In this document: piece by piece, positions 25,373 through 32,041 of the stretch
Position numbering within the stretch: position 1 is the first letter of the stretch
Layout of the letters: each line of letters begins with the position of its first letter
Assembly: GCA_016195385.1 (NCBI GenBank)
Contig: JACPZS010000098.1
Location: forward strand, 1-45,092
DNA length: 45,092 nucleotides
Direction of reading: 5' to 3'
From: Verrucomicrobiota bacterium
GTDB lineage: Bacteria > Verrucomicrobiota > Verrucomicrobiia > Limisphaerales > JACPZS01
Made by a program: the position numbers and the translations under genes
The notes under the pieces: generated by a model
Database searches by the model: none
Told to the model about the DNA's origin: nothing
What the model saw: the letters and a program-made list of their open reading frames with translations, nothing else

Positions 25373-26050
25373 ATGCCCGACGAATCCAAACAACGATTCC
25401 TCTACCTCTTTCTCGACGAAGCCGGGAATCTGGATTTCTCCAAACAGGGCACGAAGTATTTCGTGCTAGGCGGCATCACCAAGGAACGTCCGTTCCATGC
25501 CTACAAAGAGTTGACCGAGTTGAAATACAATCTCGTCGAGCGCGGCATGGGCTTGGAATATTTTCACGCAGCGGAAGACAACCAGTCCACTCGCAACCAG
25601 GTTTTCGACATCATCGAGAAAAATTTGGCCGACGTGGCCGTGGATTCCATCATCGTCGAAAAGCAGAAGGTGGACGCGGCGCTGTGCGACGAGGAACGGT
25701 TTTATCCCAAAGTTCTCGGCACGCTGCTGCGGGAGATTCTCAAAAATTATCTGCTGGCCGAATTTGCCGAGGTGATTGTGTTCACCGACAGCCTGCCCGT
25801 TCAGCGGAAGCGGTTGGCGGTGGAGAAGGGCGTGAAGATGACGCTCGCGGCCATGCTCCCGGCCACCGTGCGCTATCGCGTGCTGCATCACGCTTCAAAG
25901 TCGAACATGGATTTACAGATTGCGGATTACTGCACCTGGGCGATTTACCGGAAATGGAATCGGCAAGACGCGCGGTCGTTCCAGCGGGTGCAGGCGGCGG
26001 TGCGCCGCGAGTGGGATGTGTTGCAGGCCGGAACGGGATTTCCCGATTGA
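25373..26050 (+). CDS. DUF3800 domain protein
   Basis: 225 residues from ATG 25373. DUF3800 proteins have an RNase H-like fold with conserved acidic residues: FLYLFLDEAGN at the start, IVFTDSLP in the middle and LQIADYCTWAIYRKWN near the end, all visible here. Members occur in mobile and defence contexts; the activity is unproven. It is divergent from the C-terminal thrS half (113-nt gap) and convergent with the OLD-family gene, and it is one of three genes separating the thrS halves. Confidence 0.85.
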   Translation: MPDESKQRFLYLFLDEAGNLDFSKQGTKYFVLGGITKERPFHAYKELTELKYNLVERGMGLEYFHAAEDNQSTRNQVFDIIEKNLADVAVDSIIVEKQKVDAALCDEERFYPKVLGTLLREILKNYLLAEFAEVIVFTDSLPVQRKRLAVEKGVKMTLAAMLPATVRYRVLHHASKSNMDLQIADYCTWAIYRKWNRQDARSFQRVQAAVRREWDVLQAGTGFPD

Positions 26051-26070
26051 AGTTGAAGCCGGAAAAAATG

Positions 26071-26125
26071 ACCACCCCGGCTACTCTTTCGAGAAAGCCC
26101 CTTGGGCTTTTGTCACCGGGGTGGG
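26071..26125 (+). terminator. Nested hairpin, probable terminator after the DUF3800 gene
   Basis: Outer stem ACCACCCCGG / CCGGGGTGGG encloses an inner stem AAAGCCC-CTT-GGGCTTT. An A/T-rich run with TTTAAATTTTTC follows at 26129-26140. It is 20 nt after the DUF3800 stop, between convergent genes, and could serve either strand. The double-stem form is more elaborate than a simple intrinsic terminator. Confidence 0.5.
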
Positions 26126-26387
26126 ACCTTTAAATTTTTCAGCCAGCGCCCGCTACGCAGTCGCCAGCCACGCCAAGATAATCGGCCAATGTAACCGCTG
26201 GGTCAAGCGCTCGTTTTTGCCCTGTAAAACCGGCCACACCATCCACCTGAGCGGGATACCCCGCGACGCCTTGGAGACGACTTTCAGTGGTGGCAGGCCG
26301 GGAAAATAATTGGTCGGATTCACCCCGCGCGCAATCTGATTTTTCAACGCAAAGACGCGGAGACGCAAAGTTGAATCGCGAAACGGC
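26126..26387. other. Non-coding stretch between convergent DUF3800 and OLD genes
   Basis: No supported gene. It contains a dispersed AACGCAAAGACGCGGAGACGCAAAG-type repeat at about 26348-26372 (the same class as the TGCGTTC units of the cassette repeats). The minus-strand frame through it (to 26437) overlaps the OLD gene end and shows no family pattern. Confidence 0.5.
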
Positions 26388-28079
26388 TCACACCGGCGGA
26401 ACACCGGCCAGTTCTTCGACGAGTTTGCAAAGCGCATCCACCTGTGCCGCGTTAATCTTCCCTTCTTTCAAAGCCAAGAGCAGCCGCGACGGCTTGCGAT
26501 GGTCTTTATCTGGGACTGTAAAGCCGAGAAACTTTTCGAGGTCGTCAGCGAAAACATGAATCTTTTGAGTAAAAGGATTCCGCTTATCTTGAATCAGCTT
26601 GTTCACGCCGTCATGGAACGTCTTGTCGTCTCCGGTTTTGTTTGGGTCGGCATCGTGGAGAGCGGAGTGTTCAATCTTGAGCTCGCCCAAAAGGTTCATA
26701 AAGCGGTGGATGTTGAACTTTCCCATCGCATCCAAGACGAACAATCCACCGGCAGGCATTCGTATTTTGCCGGTCTGAATTAGGTAGTTGATCAGCACCA
26801 ACTCAGACGGCCCTTCCACGATCAACGTTCGCTTGGCGAAGAAGACCCCACAACGTTCTGGATTGAGCCAGAGGAAGTATTTGACCGCTTCCATTTCCAA
26901 CTTGCACTCTTCCGTGCCTGCTTCGTAATTCTTCAGTCCCGCCGCAAGTTTATTGATTTCCTGATTCTCCAGAAAAAGCGCATTTAGATTTTCAGGCCGA
27001 ATCTGCCCGATGACACACTGGCCGTTGTTGCGGTGCAGGCGCGCTATGCCGGGGATGTTTTCAGTCGCGTGACTAACGAATTGCGGTGAGTGCGTCGAAA
27101 CCAAAACCTGCCTGCCGTCCTCAGAACCGATCTTGCGAAGATCTCTATCGAGTTGGGATTGCTGCGGTGGATGGAGAAAAGCTTCCGGCTCTTCAAACAA
27201 GAGAAACGTGAAATCTGGCGAGAAGTCCTTTTTCTTCGCAGCCGGGCGACTGACTGAGTAGGCCGCCGAGACTCGAAACAAGCGATAAATGAGTTGTCGT
27301 TGAAATCCTTGGCCGTAGCTCGAAGCGTTCTGGTTGGCTTTCAAAGTCTCGTCGAAAACATCGTAATCCAACATGGACTTGACCACTTCCTTTTCGGAGA
27401 GCGGATTAACCTTGAATCTGAACTTTGCATCCCAGTCGCCGAGTCCGGCGTTGATGTCATCCTCCAGTCCCTTCAGCGAGCGCTTCTCAGCGGTCTGTTC
27501 CGTCTGAATCTCCTGCCCAAAAGTTTTGATAGCGCCTTGGAATGTCGTAAATGCTGCGCTGCCTTTCACCAATTTCTTGAAAATGGTGTCCACCAGTTCG
27601 CGGAGCGGGCTTGCACCGCTGAATTTGCTTACGTCCTCAAGTTTGCTGACCGACGGAATGTGAATGACGTCACCGAGTTTCCCAAGCCCGACGTTGTCAT
27701 CGCCGTAGAACTGGTTTTGAGATAGCGCTCCGCCTTCGTATGCATAGAGATGAAGTTTGGCCTTGTCATCGCTGTGCAGGACTTTTCGCACGCGAAAGCG
27801 ATTTCCCGCTTGCCTGTATTCGGCTTTGATGGAATCCGCCTCGTCTTTGGTCATCTCGTATTCGATCTCCACCCAGCTTTCCTTGTCGTCGGTCGGAAAC
27901 TTCGGGAAGTCGCGCTGTTGATCGAACTTGATGTCTTTCTCGTAGAAATTTCGCAACGCATCAAGGACGGACGTTTTCCCGCAATTGTTTCCGCCGATCA
28001 GCAAGCCATAATCCGCAACGTAAAATTTTCCGTCTTTGATTGATCGATAGTTGTGGAGCGCAATTTCTCTGATCTTCAC
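26388..28079 (-). CDS. OLD-family ATP-dependent endonuclease (AAA ATPase + TOPRIM)
   Basis: 563 residues. N-terminal ABC-type ATPase: MKIREIALHNYRSIKDGKF, Walker A GGNNCGKTSVLDAL at about 29-42, Walker B FLLFEEPEAFLHP and H-loop STHSPQFV near 340. The C-terminal TOPRIM nuclease domain begins with KRTLIVEGPSELVLINYL (catalytic Glu) and has HDADPNKTGDDKTF (DxD-like) near 480. The gene is not followed by a UvrD-like helicase as in Gabija; instead it overlaps the upstream DUF2130 gene by 4 nt (ATGA), so the two are co-translated. It has lower GC than the flanking genes by eye. Together with DUF2130 it looks like a two-gene nuclease system, probably anti-phage by analogy with other OLD systems. 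Confidence 0.9.
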   Translation of the reverse strand: MKIREIALHNYRSIKDGKFYVADYGLLIGGNNCGKTSVLDALRNFYEKDIKFDQQRDFPKFPTDDKESWVEIEYEMTKDEADSIKAEYRQAGNRFRVRKVLHSDDKAKLHLYAYEGGALSQNQFYGDDNVGLGKLGDVIHIPSVSKLEDVSKFSGASPLRELVDTIFKKLVKGSAAFTTFQGAIKTFGQEIQTEQTAEKRSLKGLEDDINAGLGDWDAKFRFKVNPLSEKEVVKSMLDYDVFDETLKANQNASSYGQGFQRQLIYRLFRVSAAYSVSRPAAKKKDFSPDFTFLLFEEPEAFLHPPQQSQLDRDLRKIGSEDGRQVLVSTHSPQFVSHATENIPGIARLHRNNGQCVIGQIRPENLNALFLENQEINKLAAGLKNYEAGTEECKLEMEAVKYFLWLNPERCGVFFAKRTLIVEGPSELVLINYLIQTGKIRMPAGGLFVLDAMGKFNIHRFMNLLGELKIEHSALHDADPNKTGDDKTFHDGVNKLIQDKRNPFTQKIHVFADDLEKFLGFTVPDKDHRKPSRLLLALKEGKINAAQVDALCKLVEELAGVPPV

Positions 28080-29359
28080 GGCGCATCCCCCTGTGATTCA
28101 TTTCCCGCCTCCAGTGACTTAAATTCCAAACCTTCGACCTCTTGTAGCGTCTTGCCAGCAATTCCTTGAAGTTCCCCATACATGCCGACGGTGGCCTCAA
28201 CGACACGAGTGATTTGTTCTTCACGTTTCGCCCACTGCTTCATGATCACTTTCTTTTCTTTTTGCAGGTCCTCTGCCATGCCAGTGAAGGCCTCTGCAAT
28301 GGCCTGAACCCGCAGCCGAAATTTCGGGCCGGTCAGATATTGGTACATCATTTCCATCTTTGTCTGTTGGCCCACAGACGCCTGGCGCGCGCAGTTGACC
28401 TCAACCAGCGTTTGGCGCAGCGCGAGCGCCACAGGAAGAATAGCGCGAGGATGTGTGATCCAAACGCCATCAATTTGATCGAAGGTTTCAACTTCTTTTG
28501 GGAGCACTGCGCTCACGACGACTGCAACTTCTGCTTTGGCGGCGCGTTGATCCTCCCGCAGTTTCGCCAGCCAACCGTCGCTCCAATTCTTTGTCCGTTT
28601 GGATTCCCAGAGGATTGTGCCGCAGGCAACCCCCGTTGGCGTCACGACTCGGTGCAAAATATCTCCGCCATGTTCGCCCTTGGGGACTGGCTCAATGAGA
28701 TCATGCGGAAACTTTTCGCCGAGCAAGGCTTCCAATTTCAATTCCAGCACTTCCCCCTGAAGCTGCTGTGAACCTTGTTCGGCCCTCCGTTTCAGTTCCT
28801 CAATTTGTTTCTGCATGGAGAGAATTGTTTGCTCCTTCTCCATGACCTTGAGGGAAAGTTGTTCGTCGGCTTCCTTCCGGGCTTTTTCGCGCACAGTTGC
28901 CAGCGATTCCTGAACCCGTTTTTCAATCGTCAAATCCATCTCGCGTTTGGCGTCGTCCAGTTCTCGCGTCTTTCGGATCAGGTCAGCCTGTGCTTGCTGT
29001 GCTTCGGCGAGCTTATCCTCACGCTGCTTCAAAATCTTTTGCAAATCCGCGACTTCCCGCGCCTTTTGATCAATCTCATTCGAGAGCGCGAGCTTGGCTT
29101 TCTTGCCTTCTTCAGCGGCGATCTTCCCTCGTTCCTCCTTCACTCTCTCGGCGACTTGGTCTTCGAGCGCCTCCTTCGCTTTCCCTAGTGCGTCTTCCTT
29201 TTTGCGGACAGCTTTTTCCCGGTCAACAATGTCGAGGTCTTTTTGTGCAAGTTTCTTTTCGTATTCTTTGCGCGTGGTCTCGATGAGCGGCGCTGCCAAC
29301 GATTCCGTCAGCTTGATTTCATTTTTGCATTTCGGACAGGTGATGGTTGGTTCGGCCAT
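28076..29359 (-). CDS. DUF2130 coiled-coil protein with PD-(D/E)XK-like nuclease motif
   Basis: 427 residues. An N-terminal zinc-ribbon-like CPKC (about 9-12) is followed by a long charged coiled coil (about 30-205; KEYEKKLAQKDLDIVDREKA, KQREDKLAEAQQAQ). The DUF2130 domain at about 205-400 has LELKLEALLGEKFPHD, EHGGDILHRVV and TILWESKRTKNWSDGW; the E...D...ExK spacing matches a PD-(D/E)XK nuclease core. The C-terminal part is helical. It is first in a two-gene operon, stop overlapping the OLD gene start. ATG 29359 is preceded by a dispersed repeat and lies 43 nt from the thrS N-half stop. The function is not established in the literature I know. Confidence 0.85.
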   Translation of the reverse strand: MAEPTITCPKCKNEIKLTESLAAPLIETTRKEYEKKLAQKDLDIVDREKAVRKKEDALGKAKEALEDQVAERVKEERGKIAAEEGKKAKLALSNEIDQKAREVADLQKILKQREDKLAEAQQAQADLIRKTRELDDAKREMDLTIEKRVQESLATVREKARKEADEQLSLKVMEKEQTILSMQKQIEELKRRAEQGSQQLQGEVLELKLEALLGEKFPHDLIEPVPKGEHGGDILHRVVTPTGVACGTILWESKRTKNWSDGWLAKLREDQRAAKAEVAVVVSAVLPKEVETFDQIDGVWITHPRAILPVALALRQTLVEVNCARQASVGQQTKMEMMYQYLTGPKFRLRVQAIAEAFTGMAEDLQKEKKVIMKQWAKREEQITRVVEATVGMYGELQGIAGKTLQEVEGLEFKSLEAGNESQGDAP

Positions 29360-29363
29360 ATTG

Positions 29364-29398
29364 AAATCCGTTCGTGTGATTCGTGTATTTCGCGGTTA
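29364..29398. repeat. Dispersed short repeat at the thrS-N / insert junction
   Basis: GAAATCCGTTCGTGTGATTCGTGTATTTCGCGGTT belongs to the family of ACACGAATCACACGAA/ACACGGATNAACACGG repeats seen at 17799-17830 and 30399-30493. It sits in the 43-nt gap between the thrS N-half stop and the DUF2130 start, right at the insertion boundary. Confidence 0.6.
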
Positions 29399-29402
29399 GC
29401 CC

Positions 29403-30389
29403 TCATCCGCCGGATTTTTTCTTCGTGTGATCGGCCAGTTGTTTCTCCAGTTCGGCGATGCGTTGCTCGATTTTCTGGCGGTCGGCGCGGTGTTCATCCA
29501 TTTCCATTTTTGGAAACATGGACTCTGCGTAATACGGCAGATGGCCGGAAGTTTTATACATCTTCTCCCGCGCCAGATGCGGCGTGCGGACGCGGACGTA
29601 GCCGGCGGCGAATTCGGTTTCCTTGGCCAGCTTCTCCAGTTCCTCGACGAGCACCGTGCCCTTGGGCAGCCACAGCGGCATGCCCGGCCCGACAAATTCC
29701 GTGTCAATCGCGAACAGCCCCATCTCCGCGCCGATCTTGCGATGGTCGCGGCGCTTGGCCTCCTCGAGCATCTTGAAATACTCGTCGAGCGCGGTCTTGT
29801 TCTTGAACGCCGTGCCGTAAATGCGCTGGAGTTGCGGGCCTTTTTCGTCCCCCTTGTAATACGCGGCGGCCACGCTGGTGAGCTTGAACGCGCCGATGTT
29901 GCCCGTCCGCATCACATGCGGCCCGGCGCACAGGTCAACGAAATCGCCGTTCTTGTAATACGAAATCGGCTCGCCCTCGGGAATCTGCTTGAGGAGGTCG
30001 ATCTTGAACTTGCTCACGTTGCCCGGACGTTCGGTCAAACCGCCGAGCCGTCCGCTCTCCGAATCCTTCAGTGCCTGCTCGCGCGGGACGACGATCTTCT
30101 CGAACGTGTTGTTCGCCTTGATTTCCTTCTTCATCTCCTCCTCGATCTTCGGAAAATCCTCGGGCGAAATGCGGTGCGAGCATTCGAGGTCGTAGTAAAA
30201 GCCGTTCTCGACGGGCGGCCCGTAGGCGAACTGGGCGTCGGGCCACAGGCGCAGGATGGCGGTGGCCATGACGTGGGCGCACGAGTGCCGGACGCGCTCC
30301 AACTCGGTCATCTTCGCGCGGTCATCGAGCGTCTTGCGCTCGGCGTTCGGCGCGGGCGGTGTCGGTTGCTGCTGATTTTCGTCGGGCAT
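29403..30389 (-). CDS. thrS: Threonyl-tRNA synthetase, N-terminal half (editing domain plus motif 1)
   Basis: 328 residues. No TGS domain is visible. After a Gln/Pro-rich start the second (editing) domain follows, with HSCAHVMATAI (HxxxH at about 35-39), YGPPVENGFYYD and FVDLCAGPHV (CxxxH); these four residues form the site that hydrolyses Ser-tRNA(Thr). The catalytic domain begins with GMPLWLPKGTVLVEELE and FAAGYVRVRTPHLAREKMYK (motif 1), and then stops: after FPKMEMDE comes a coiled-coil-like tail (RQKIEQRIAELEKQLADH) and TGA at 29403. Motifs 2 and 3 are encoded 4 kb away (24159-25259). The two halves sum to 694 residues. ATG 30389. An attenuator-like leader lies at 30509-30600. Confidence 0.93.
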   Translation of the reverse strand: MPDENQQQPTPPAPNAERKTLDDRAKMTELERVRHSCAHVMATAILRLWPDAQFAYGPPVENGFYYDLECSHRISPEDFPKIEEEMKKEIKANNTFEKIVVPREQALKDSESGRLGGLTERPGNVSKFKIDLLKQIPEGEPISYYKNGDFVDLCAGPHVMRTGNIGAFKLTSVAAAYYKGDEKGPQLQRIYGTAFKNKTALDEYFKMLEEAKRRDHRKIGAEMGLFAIDTEFVGPGMPLWLPKGTVLVEELEKLAKETEFAAGYVRVRTPHLAREKMYKTSGHLPYYAESMFPKMEMDEHRADRQKIEQRIAELEKQLADHTKKKSGG

Positions 30390-30398
30390 ATATTTCTT

Positions 30399-30493
30399 AA
30401 CCGCGGATGGACACGGATGAACACGGATTCAAAAACAGAAAGAAGACTCGTTGCGGAATTCTTATCCGTGGCGATCCGTGTTTATCCGTGGTT
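30399..30493. repeat. Inverted pair of ACACGGAT repeats forming a long hairpin in the thrS 5' UTR
   Basis: AACCGCGGATGGACACGGAT...ACACGGATTC (30399-30430) and its inverted form GAATTCTTATCCGTGGCGATCCGTG...CCGTGGTT (30456-30493) can pair over about 30 bp with a 25-nt loop. It lies between the attenuator terminator and the thrS start; one arm ends 10 nt from the ATG, so it could sequester the ribosome site. Confidence 0.65.
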
Positions 30494-30508
30494 GTCATTT
30501 CAGTAAAC

Positions 30509-30539
30509 AAAAACGCCCCGGACTGTTCAGTGCGAGGCG
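30509..30539 (-). terminator. Intrinsic terminator of the thrS leader (attenuator)
   Basis: On the minus strand, CGCCTCG (30539-30533) pairs with CGGGGCG (30520-30514, one G-U pair) across a 12-nt loop, followed directly by TTTTT (30513-30509). It sits about 120 nt before the thrS start and follows the leader hairpin by one base, so it would end transcription before the structural gene. Confidence 0.75.
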
Positions 30540-30540
30540 C

Positions 30541-30569
30541 AGCGTTCATCCCTCCGGCGGATGAACGCT
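30541..30569 (-). promoter_or_regulatory. Leader hairpin following the Thr-rich leader peptide (pause/anti-terminator switch)
   Basis: Perfect 11-bp stem AGCGTTCATCC / GGATGAACGCT with a 7-nt loop. The leader-peptide stop codon overlaps the first two bases of its 5' arm. A ribosome stalled at the Thr codons would cover that arm and free the 3' arm. The freed GAACGC can pair weakly with GCGTTT of the terminator; the terminator loop also carries TGAAC, a mimic of the 3' arm. Confidence 0.7.
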
Positions 30570-30600
30570 AAATCGTAGTCGTGGTGATTGGTAAAATCAC
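30568..30600 (-). CDS. thrS leader peptide with four consecutive Thr codons
   Basis: GTG ATT TTA CCA ATC ACC ACG ACT ACG ATT TAG encodes MILPITTTTI. The in-frame codon four positions before GTG is a TAA stop, so the frame cannot start much earlier. It is 10 codons, far below ORF-calling cut-offs. Its Thr run lies 5 nt upstream of a stable hairpin, which is followed by a terminator and then the ThrRS gene: the layout of a classical attenuator such as the thr operon or pheST leaders. No good Shine-Dalgarno sequence is visible. Translation at low Thr-tRNA should stall and allow thrS expression. Confidence 0.7.
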   Translation of the reverse strand: MILPITTTTI

Positions 30601-30933
30601 GGGCAGAAGTTAACTAGGCGCGGCGCTTGTGGCAATCGCATTTCGGATCCATGTCGCCCGGCGGCGCTTTCTGGAGCGATGGGAACAGGCTGGCTTGATG
30701 CCCGGAACTCCCGGAGACATCAAGGCTGGCGCGGAGTGATAAGCCGGAAGAATTGTTGCCGCGCAAAATCGCCGACGGGCCGGGCGACCTCGACGATGCG
30801 GTTGGTCGGCGCGGCGGGAATGTCGGCGACGTTGCGCCAGGCACCCCCTTCGCCAAAGTGCTTGCGGGCATTGACTGTGTCGTCCGGTTGGATTCAACTC
30901 GCCATTCGACCGGCGACGGAAATAATTCTTGAG
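30601..30933. other. Intergenic region between the thrS leader and the radical SAM gene
   Basis: About 330 nt between divergent transcripts; promoters for both must lie here, but I cannot place clear -35/-10 pairs. TAGTTA near 30612-30617 (minus) could be a -10 for the leader. Frames crossing it on both strands show no family pattern; a minus-strand frame ending MDPKCDCHKRRA stops at 30614, and I do not accept it as a gene. Confidence 0.5.
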
Positions 30934-32001
30934 ATGAAAACGGACGGTAATTCGTTTCGCGGGCGCGGCGCGGCGGGAAATCTGCCCAATCGCTTCGAAA
31001 AGCTTTCGCTCGAACGTGACCCGGAATGGCACGACGCCGAAAGCGTCGGCCCGGCCACGCAGTTTTTCAAGGATGCGACGAGTTCGATCATCAACTACAA
31101 CGACAGCCCGGATGTGGGCTTCGACGCGAGCGTCAATCCGTATCGCGGCTGCGAGCACGGCTGCGCCTATTGCTACGCGCGGCCCACGCACGAATACCTC
31201 GGCTTCTCAGCCGGCCTCGATTTTGAAACGAAGATCATGGTCAAGGAAAACGCGCCCGCGCTCCTGCGCCGCGAACTCGCCGCGCCGCATTGGAAGCCGC
31301 AAGTGCTCGCGATGAGCGGCGTCACGGATTGTTATCAGCCGGTCGAGCGGCGGCTGAAAATCACGCGCGGCTGTCTCGAAGTGCTCGCGGAATTTCGCAA
31401 TCCGGTCGGCATCGTGACGAAGAATCATCTCGTGACACGCGACGTGGATTTTTTAAGCGAACTTGCTCGGCACCGAGCGGCCGTGGTGTTCATTTCGGTG
31501 ACGACGCTGGATTCATCGATTGCGGAGGCGATGGAACCGCGCGCCTCGCTCCCGGCACATCGATTGGCGGCCATCGAGACGCTCGCACGAGCAGGTGTGC
31601 CGGTGGGGGTGCTCGTGGCGCCCGTCGTTCCGGGGCTCACGGATCACGAGACGCCATCGATTCTGGCTGCGGCGGGAAAGGCCGGCGCGCGCTTCGCCGG
31701 CTACGTCGTACTGCGCTTGCCGTGGGCCGTCCGGCCCTTGTTTGAGGACTGGCTGACGCGCCACGCGCCGGGACAGAAGGAAAAAGTTTTGAATCGAATT
31801 CGCGCCTTAAGAGACGGCAAACTCAACGAAACGAAGTTTGGATCACGCATGAGCGGCGAGGGTCTTTTCGCGGAACAGATCGCGCAGATGTTTGAAGTGG
31901 CGCGGCGTCGCGCGGGCTTTGGCGAACGCGGCCCCGAGCTTTCCATCGCTGCCTTCCGGCGACCCGCCGGCGCGCAACTGGAACTCTTCGGCGAGCGCTG
32001 A
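30934..32001 (+). CDS. PA0069 family radical SAM protein
   Basis: 355 residues from ATG 30934; the frame is open from 30679, but homology-like sequence starts at RGRGAAGNLPNRFEKL. The radical SAM cluster motif is NPYRGCEHGCAYCYARPTHE (CxxxCxxC, about 66-73). Then come VTDCYQPVERRLKITRGCLE, IVTKNHLVTRDVDFL and PVGVLVAPVVPGLTDHE. The family is related to spore photoproduct lyase (SplB-like) but its substrate is unknown. The gene stands alone, divergent from thrS and convergent with the beta-helix gene. Confidence 0.93.
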   Translation: MKTDGNSFRGRGAAGNLPNRFEKLSLERDPEWHDAESVGPATQFFKDATSSIINYNDSPDVGFDASVNPYRGCEHGCAYCYARPTHEYLGFSAGLDFETKIMVKENAPALLRRELAAPHWKPQVLAMSGVTDCYQPVERRLKITRGCLEVLAEFRNPVGIVTKNHLVTRDVDFLSELARHRAAVVFISVTTLDSSIAEAMEPRASLPAHRLAAIETLARAGVPVGVLVAPVVPGLTDHETPSILAAAGKAGARFAGYVVLRLPWAVRPLFEDWLTRHAPGQKEKVLNRIRALRDGKLNETKFGSRMSGEGLFAEQIAQMFEVARRRAGFGERGPELSIAAFRRPAGAQLELFGER

Positions 32002-32041
32002 GTACGAACTCTGCCTGCGACTGTGAGGCACAGCTACGGTG

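Noticed and set aside
24225-25469. 414-codon plus-strand open frame
   Set aside because: Antisense to the well-supported ThrRS C-terminal half; repeated R/V/H-rich composition typical of shadow frames in high-GC DNA.
26153-26437. 94-codon minus-strand frame between DUF3800 and OLD genes
   Set aside because: Overlaps the OLD gene end and a dispersed repeat; no domain-like features.
25373-30389. Identical first 12 bases (ATGCCCGACGAA) of the DUF3800 gene and thrS-N as evidence that the insert copied the thrS start
   Set aside because: The match ends after 12 bases and the upstream sequences differ; a chance match of common codons is sufficient.
17799-30493. Dispersed ACACGGAT and CGCTGATT repeats as a CRISPR array
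   Set aside because: The copies are scattered, imperfect and sometimes inverted, without regular spacers or cas genes.
30614-30871. Minus-strand frame ending in a CDCHKRRA peptide before the thrS leader
   Set aside because: No family pattern, no ribosome site, low-complexity Ser/Pro-rich body; more likely untranslated upstream sequence.
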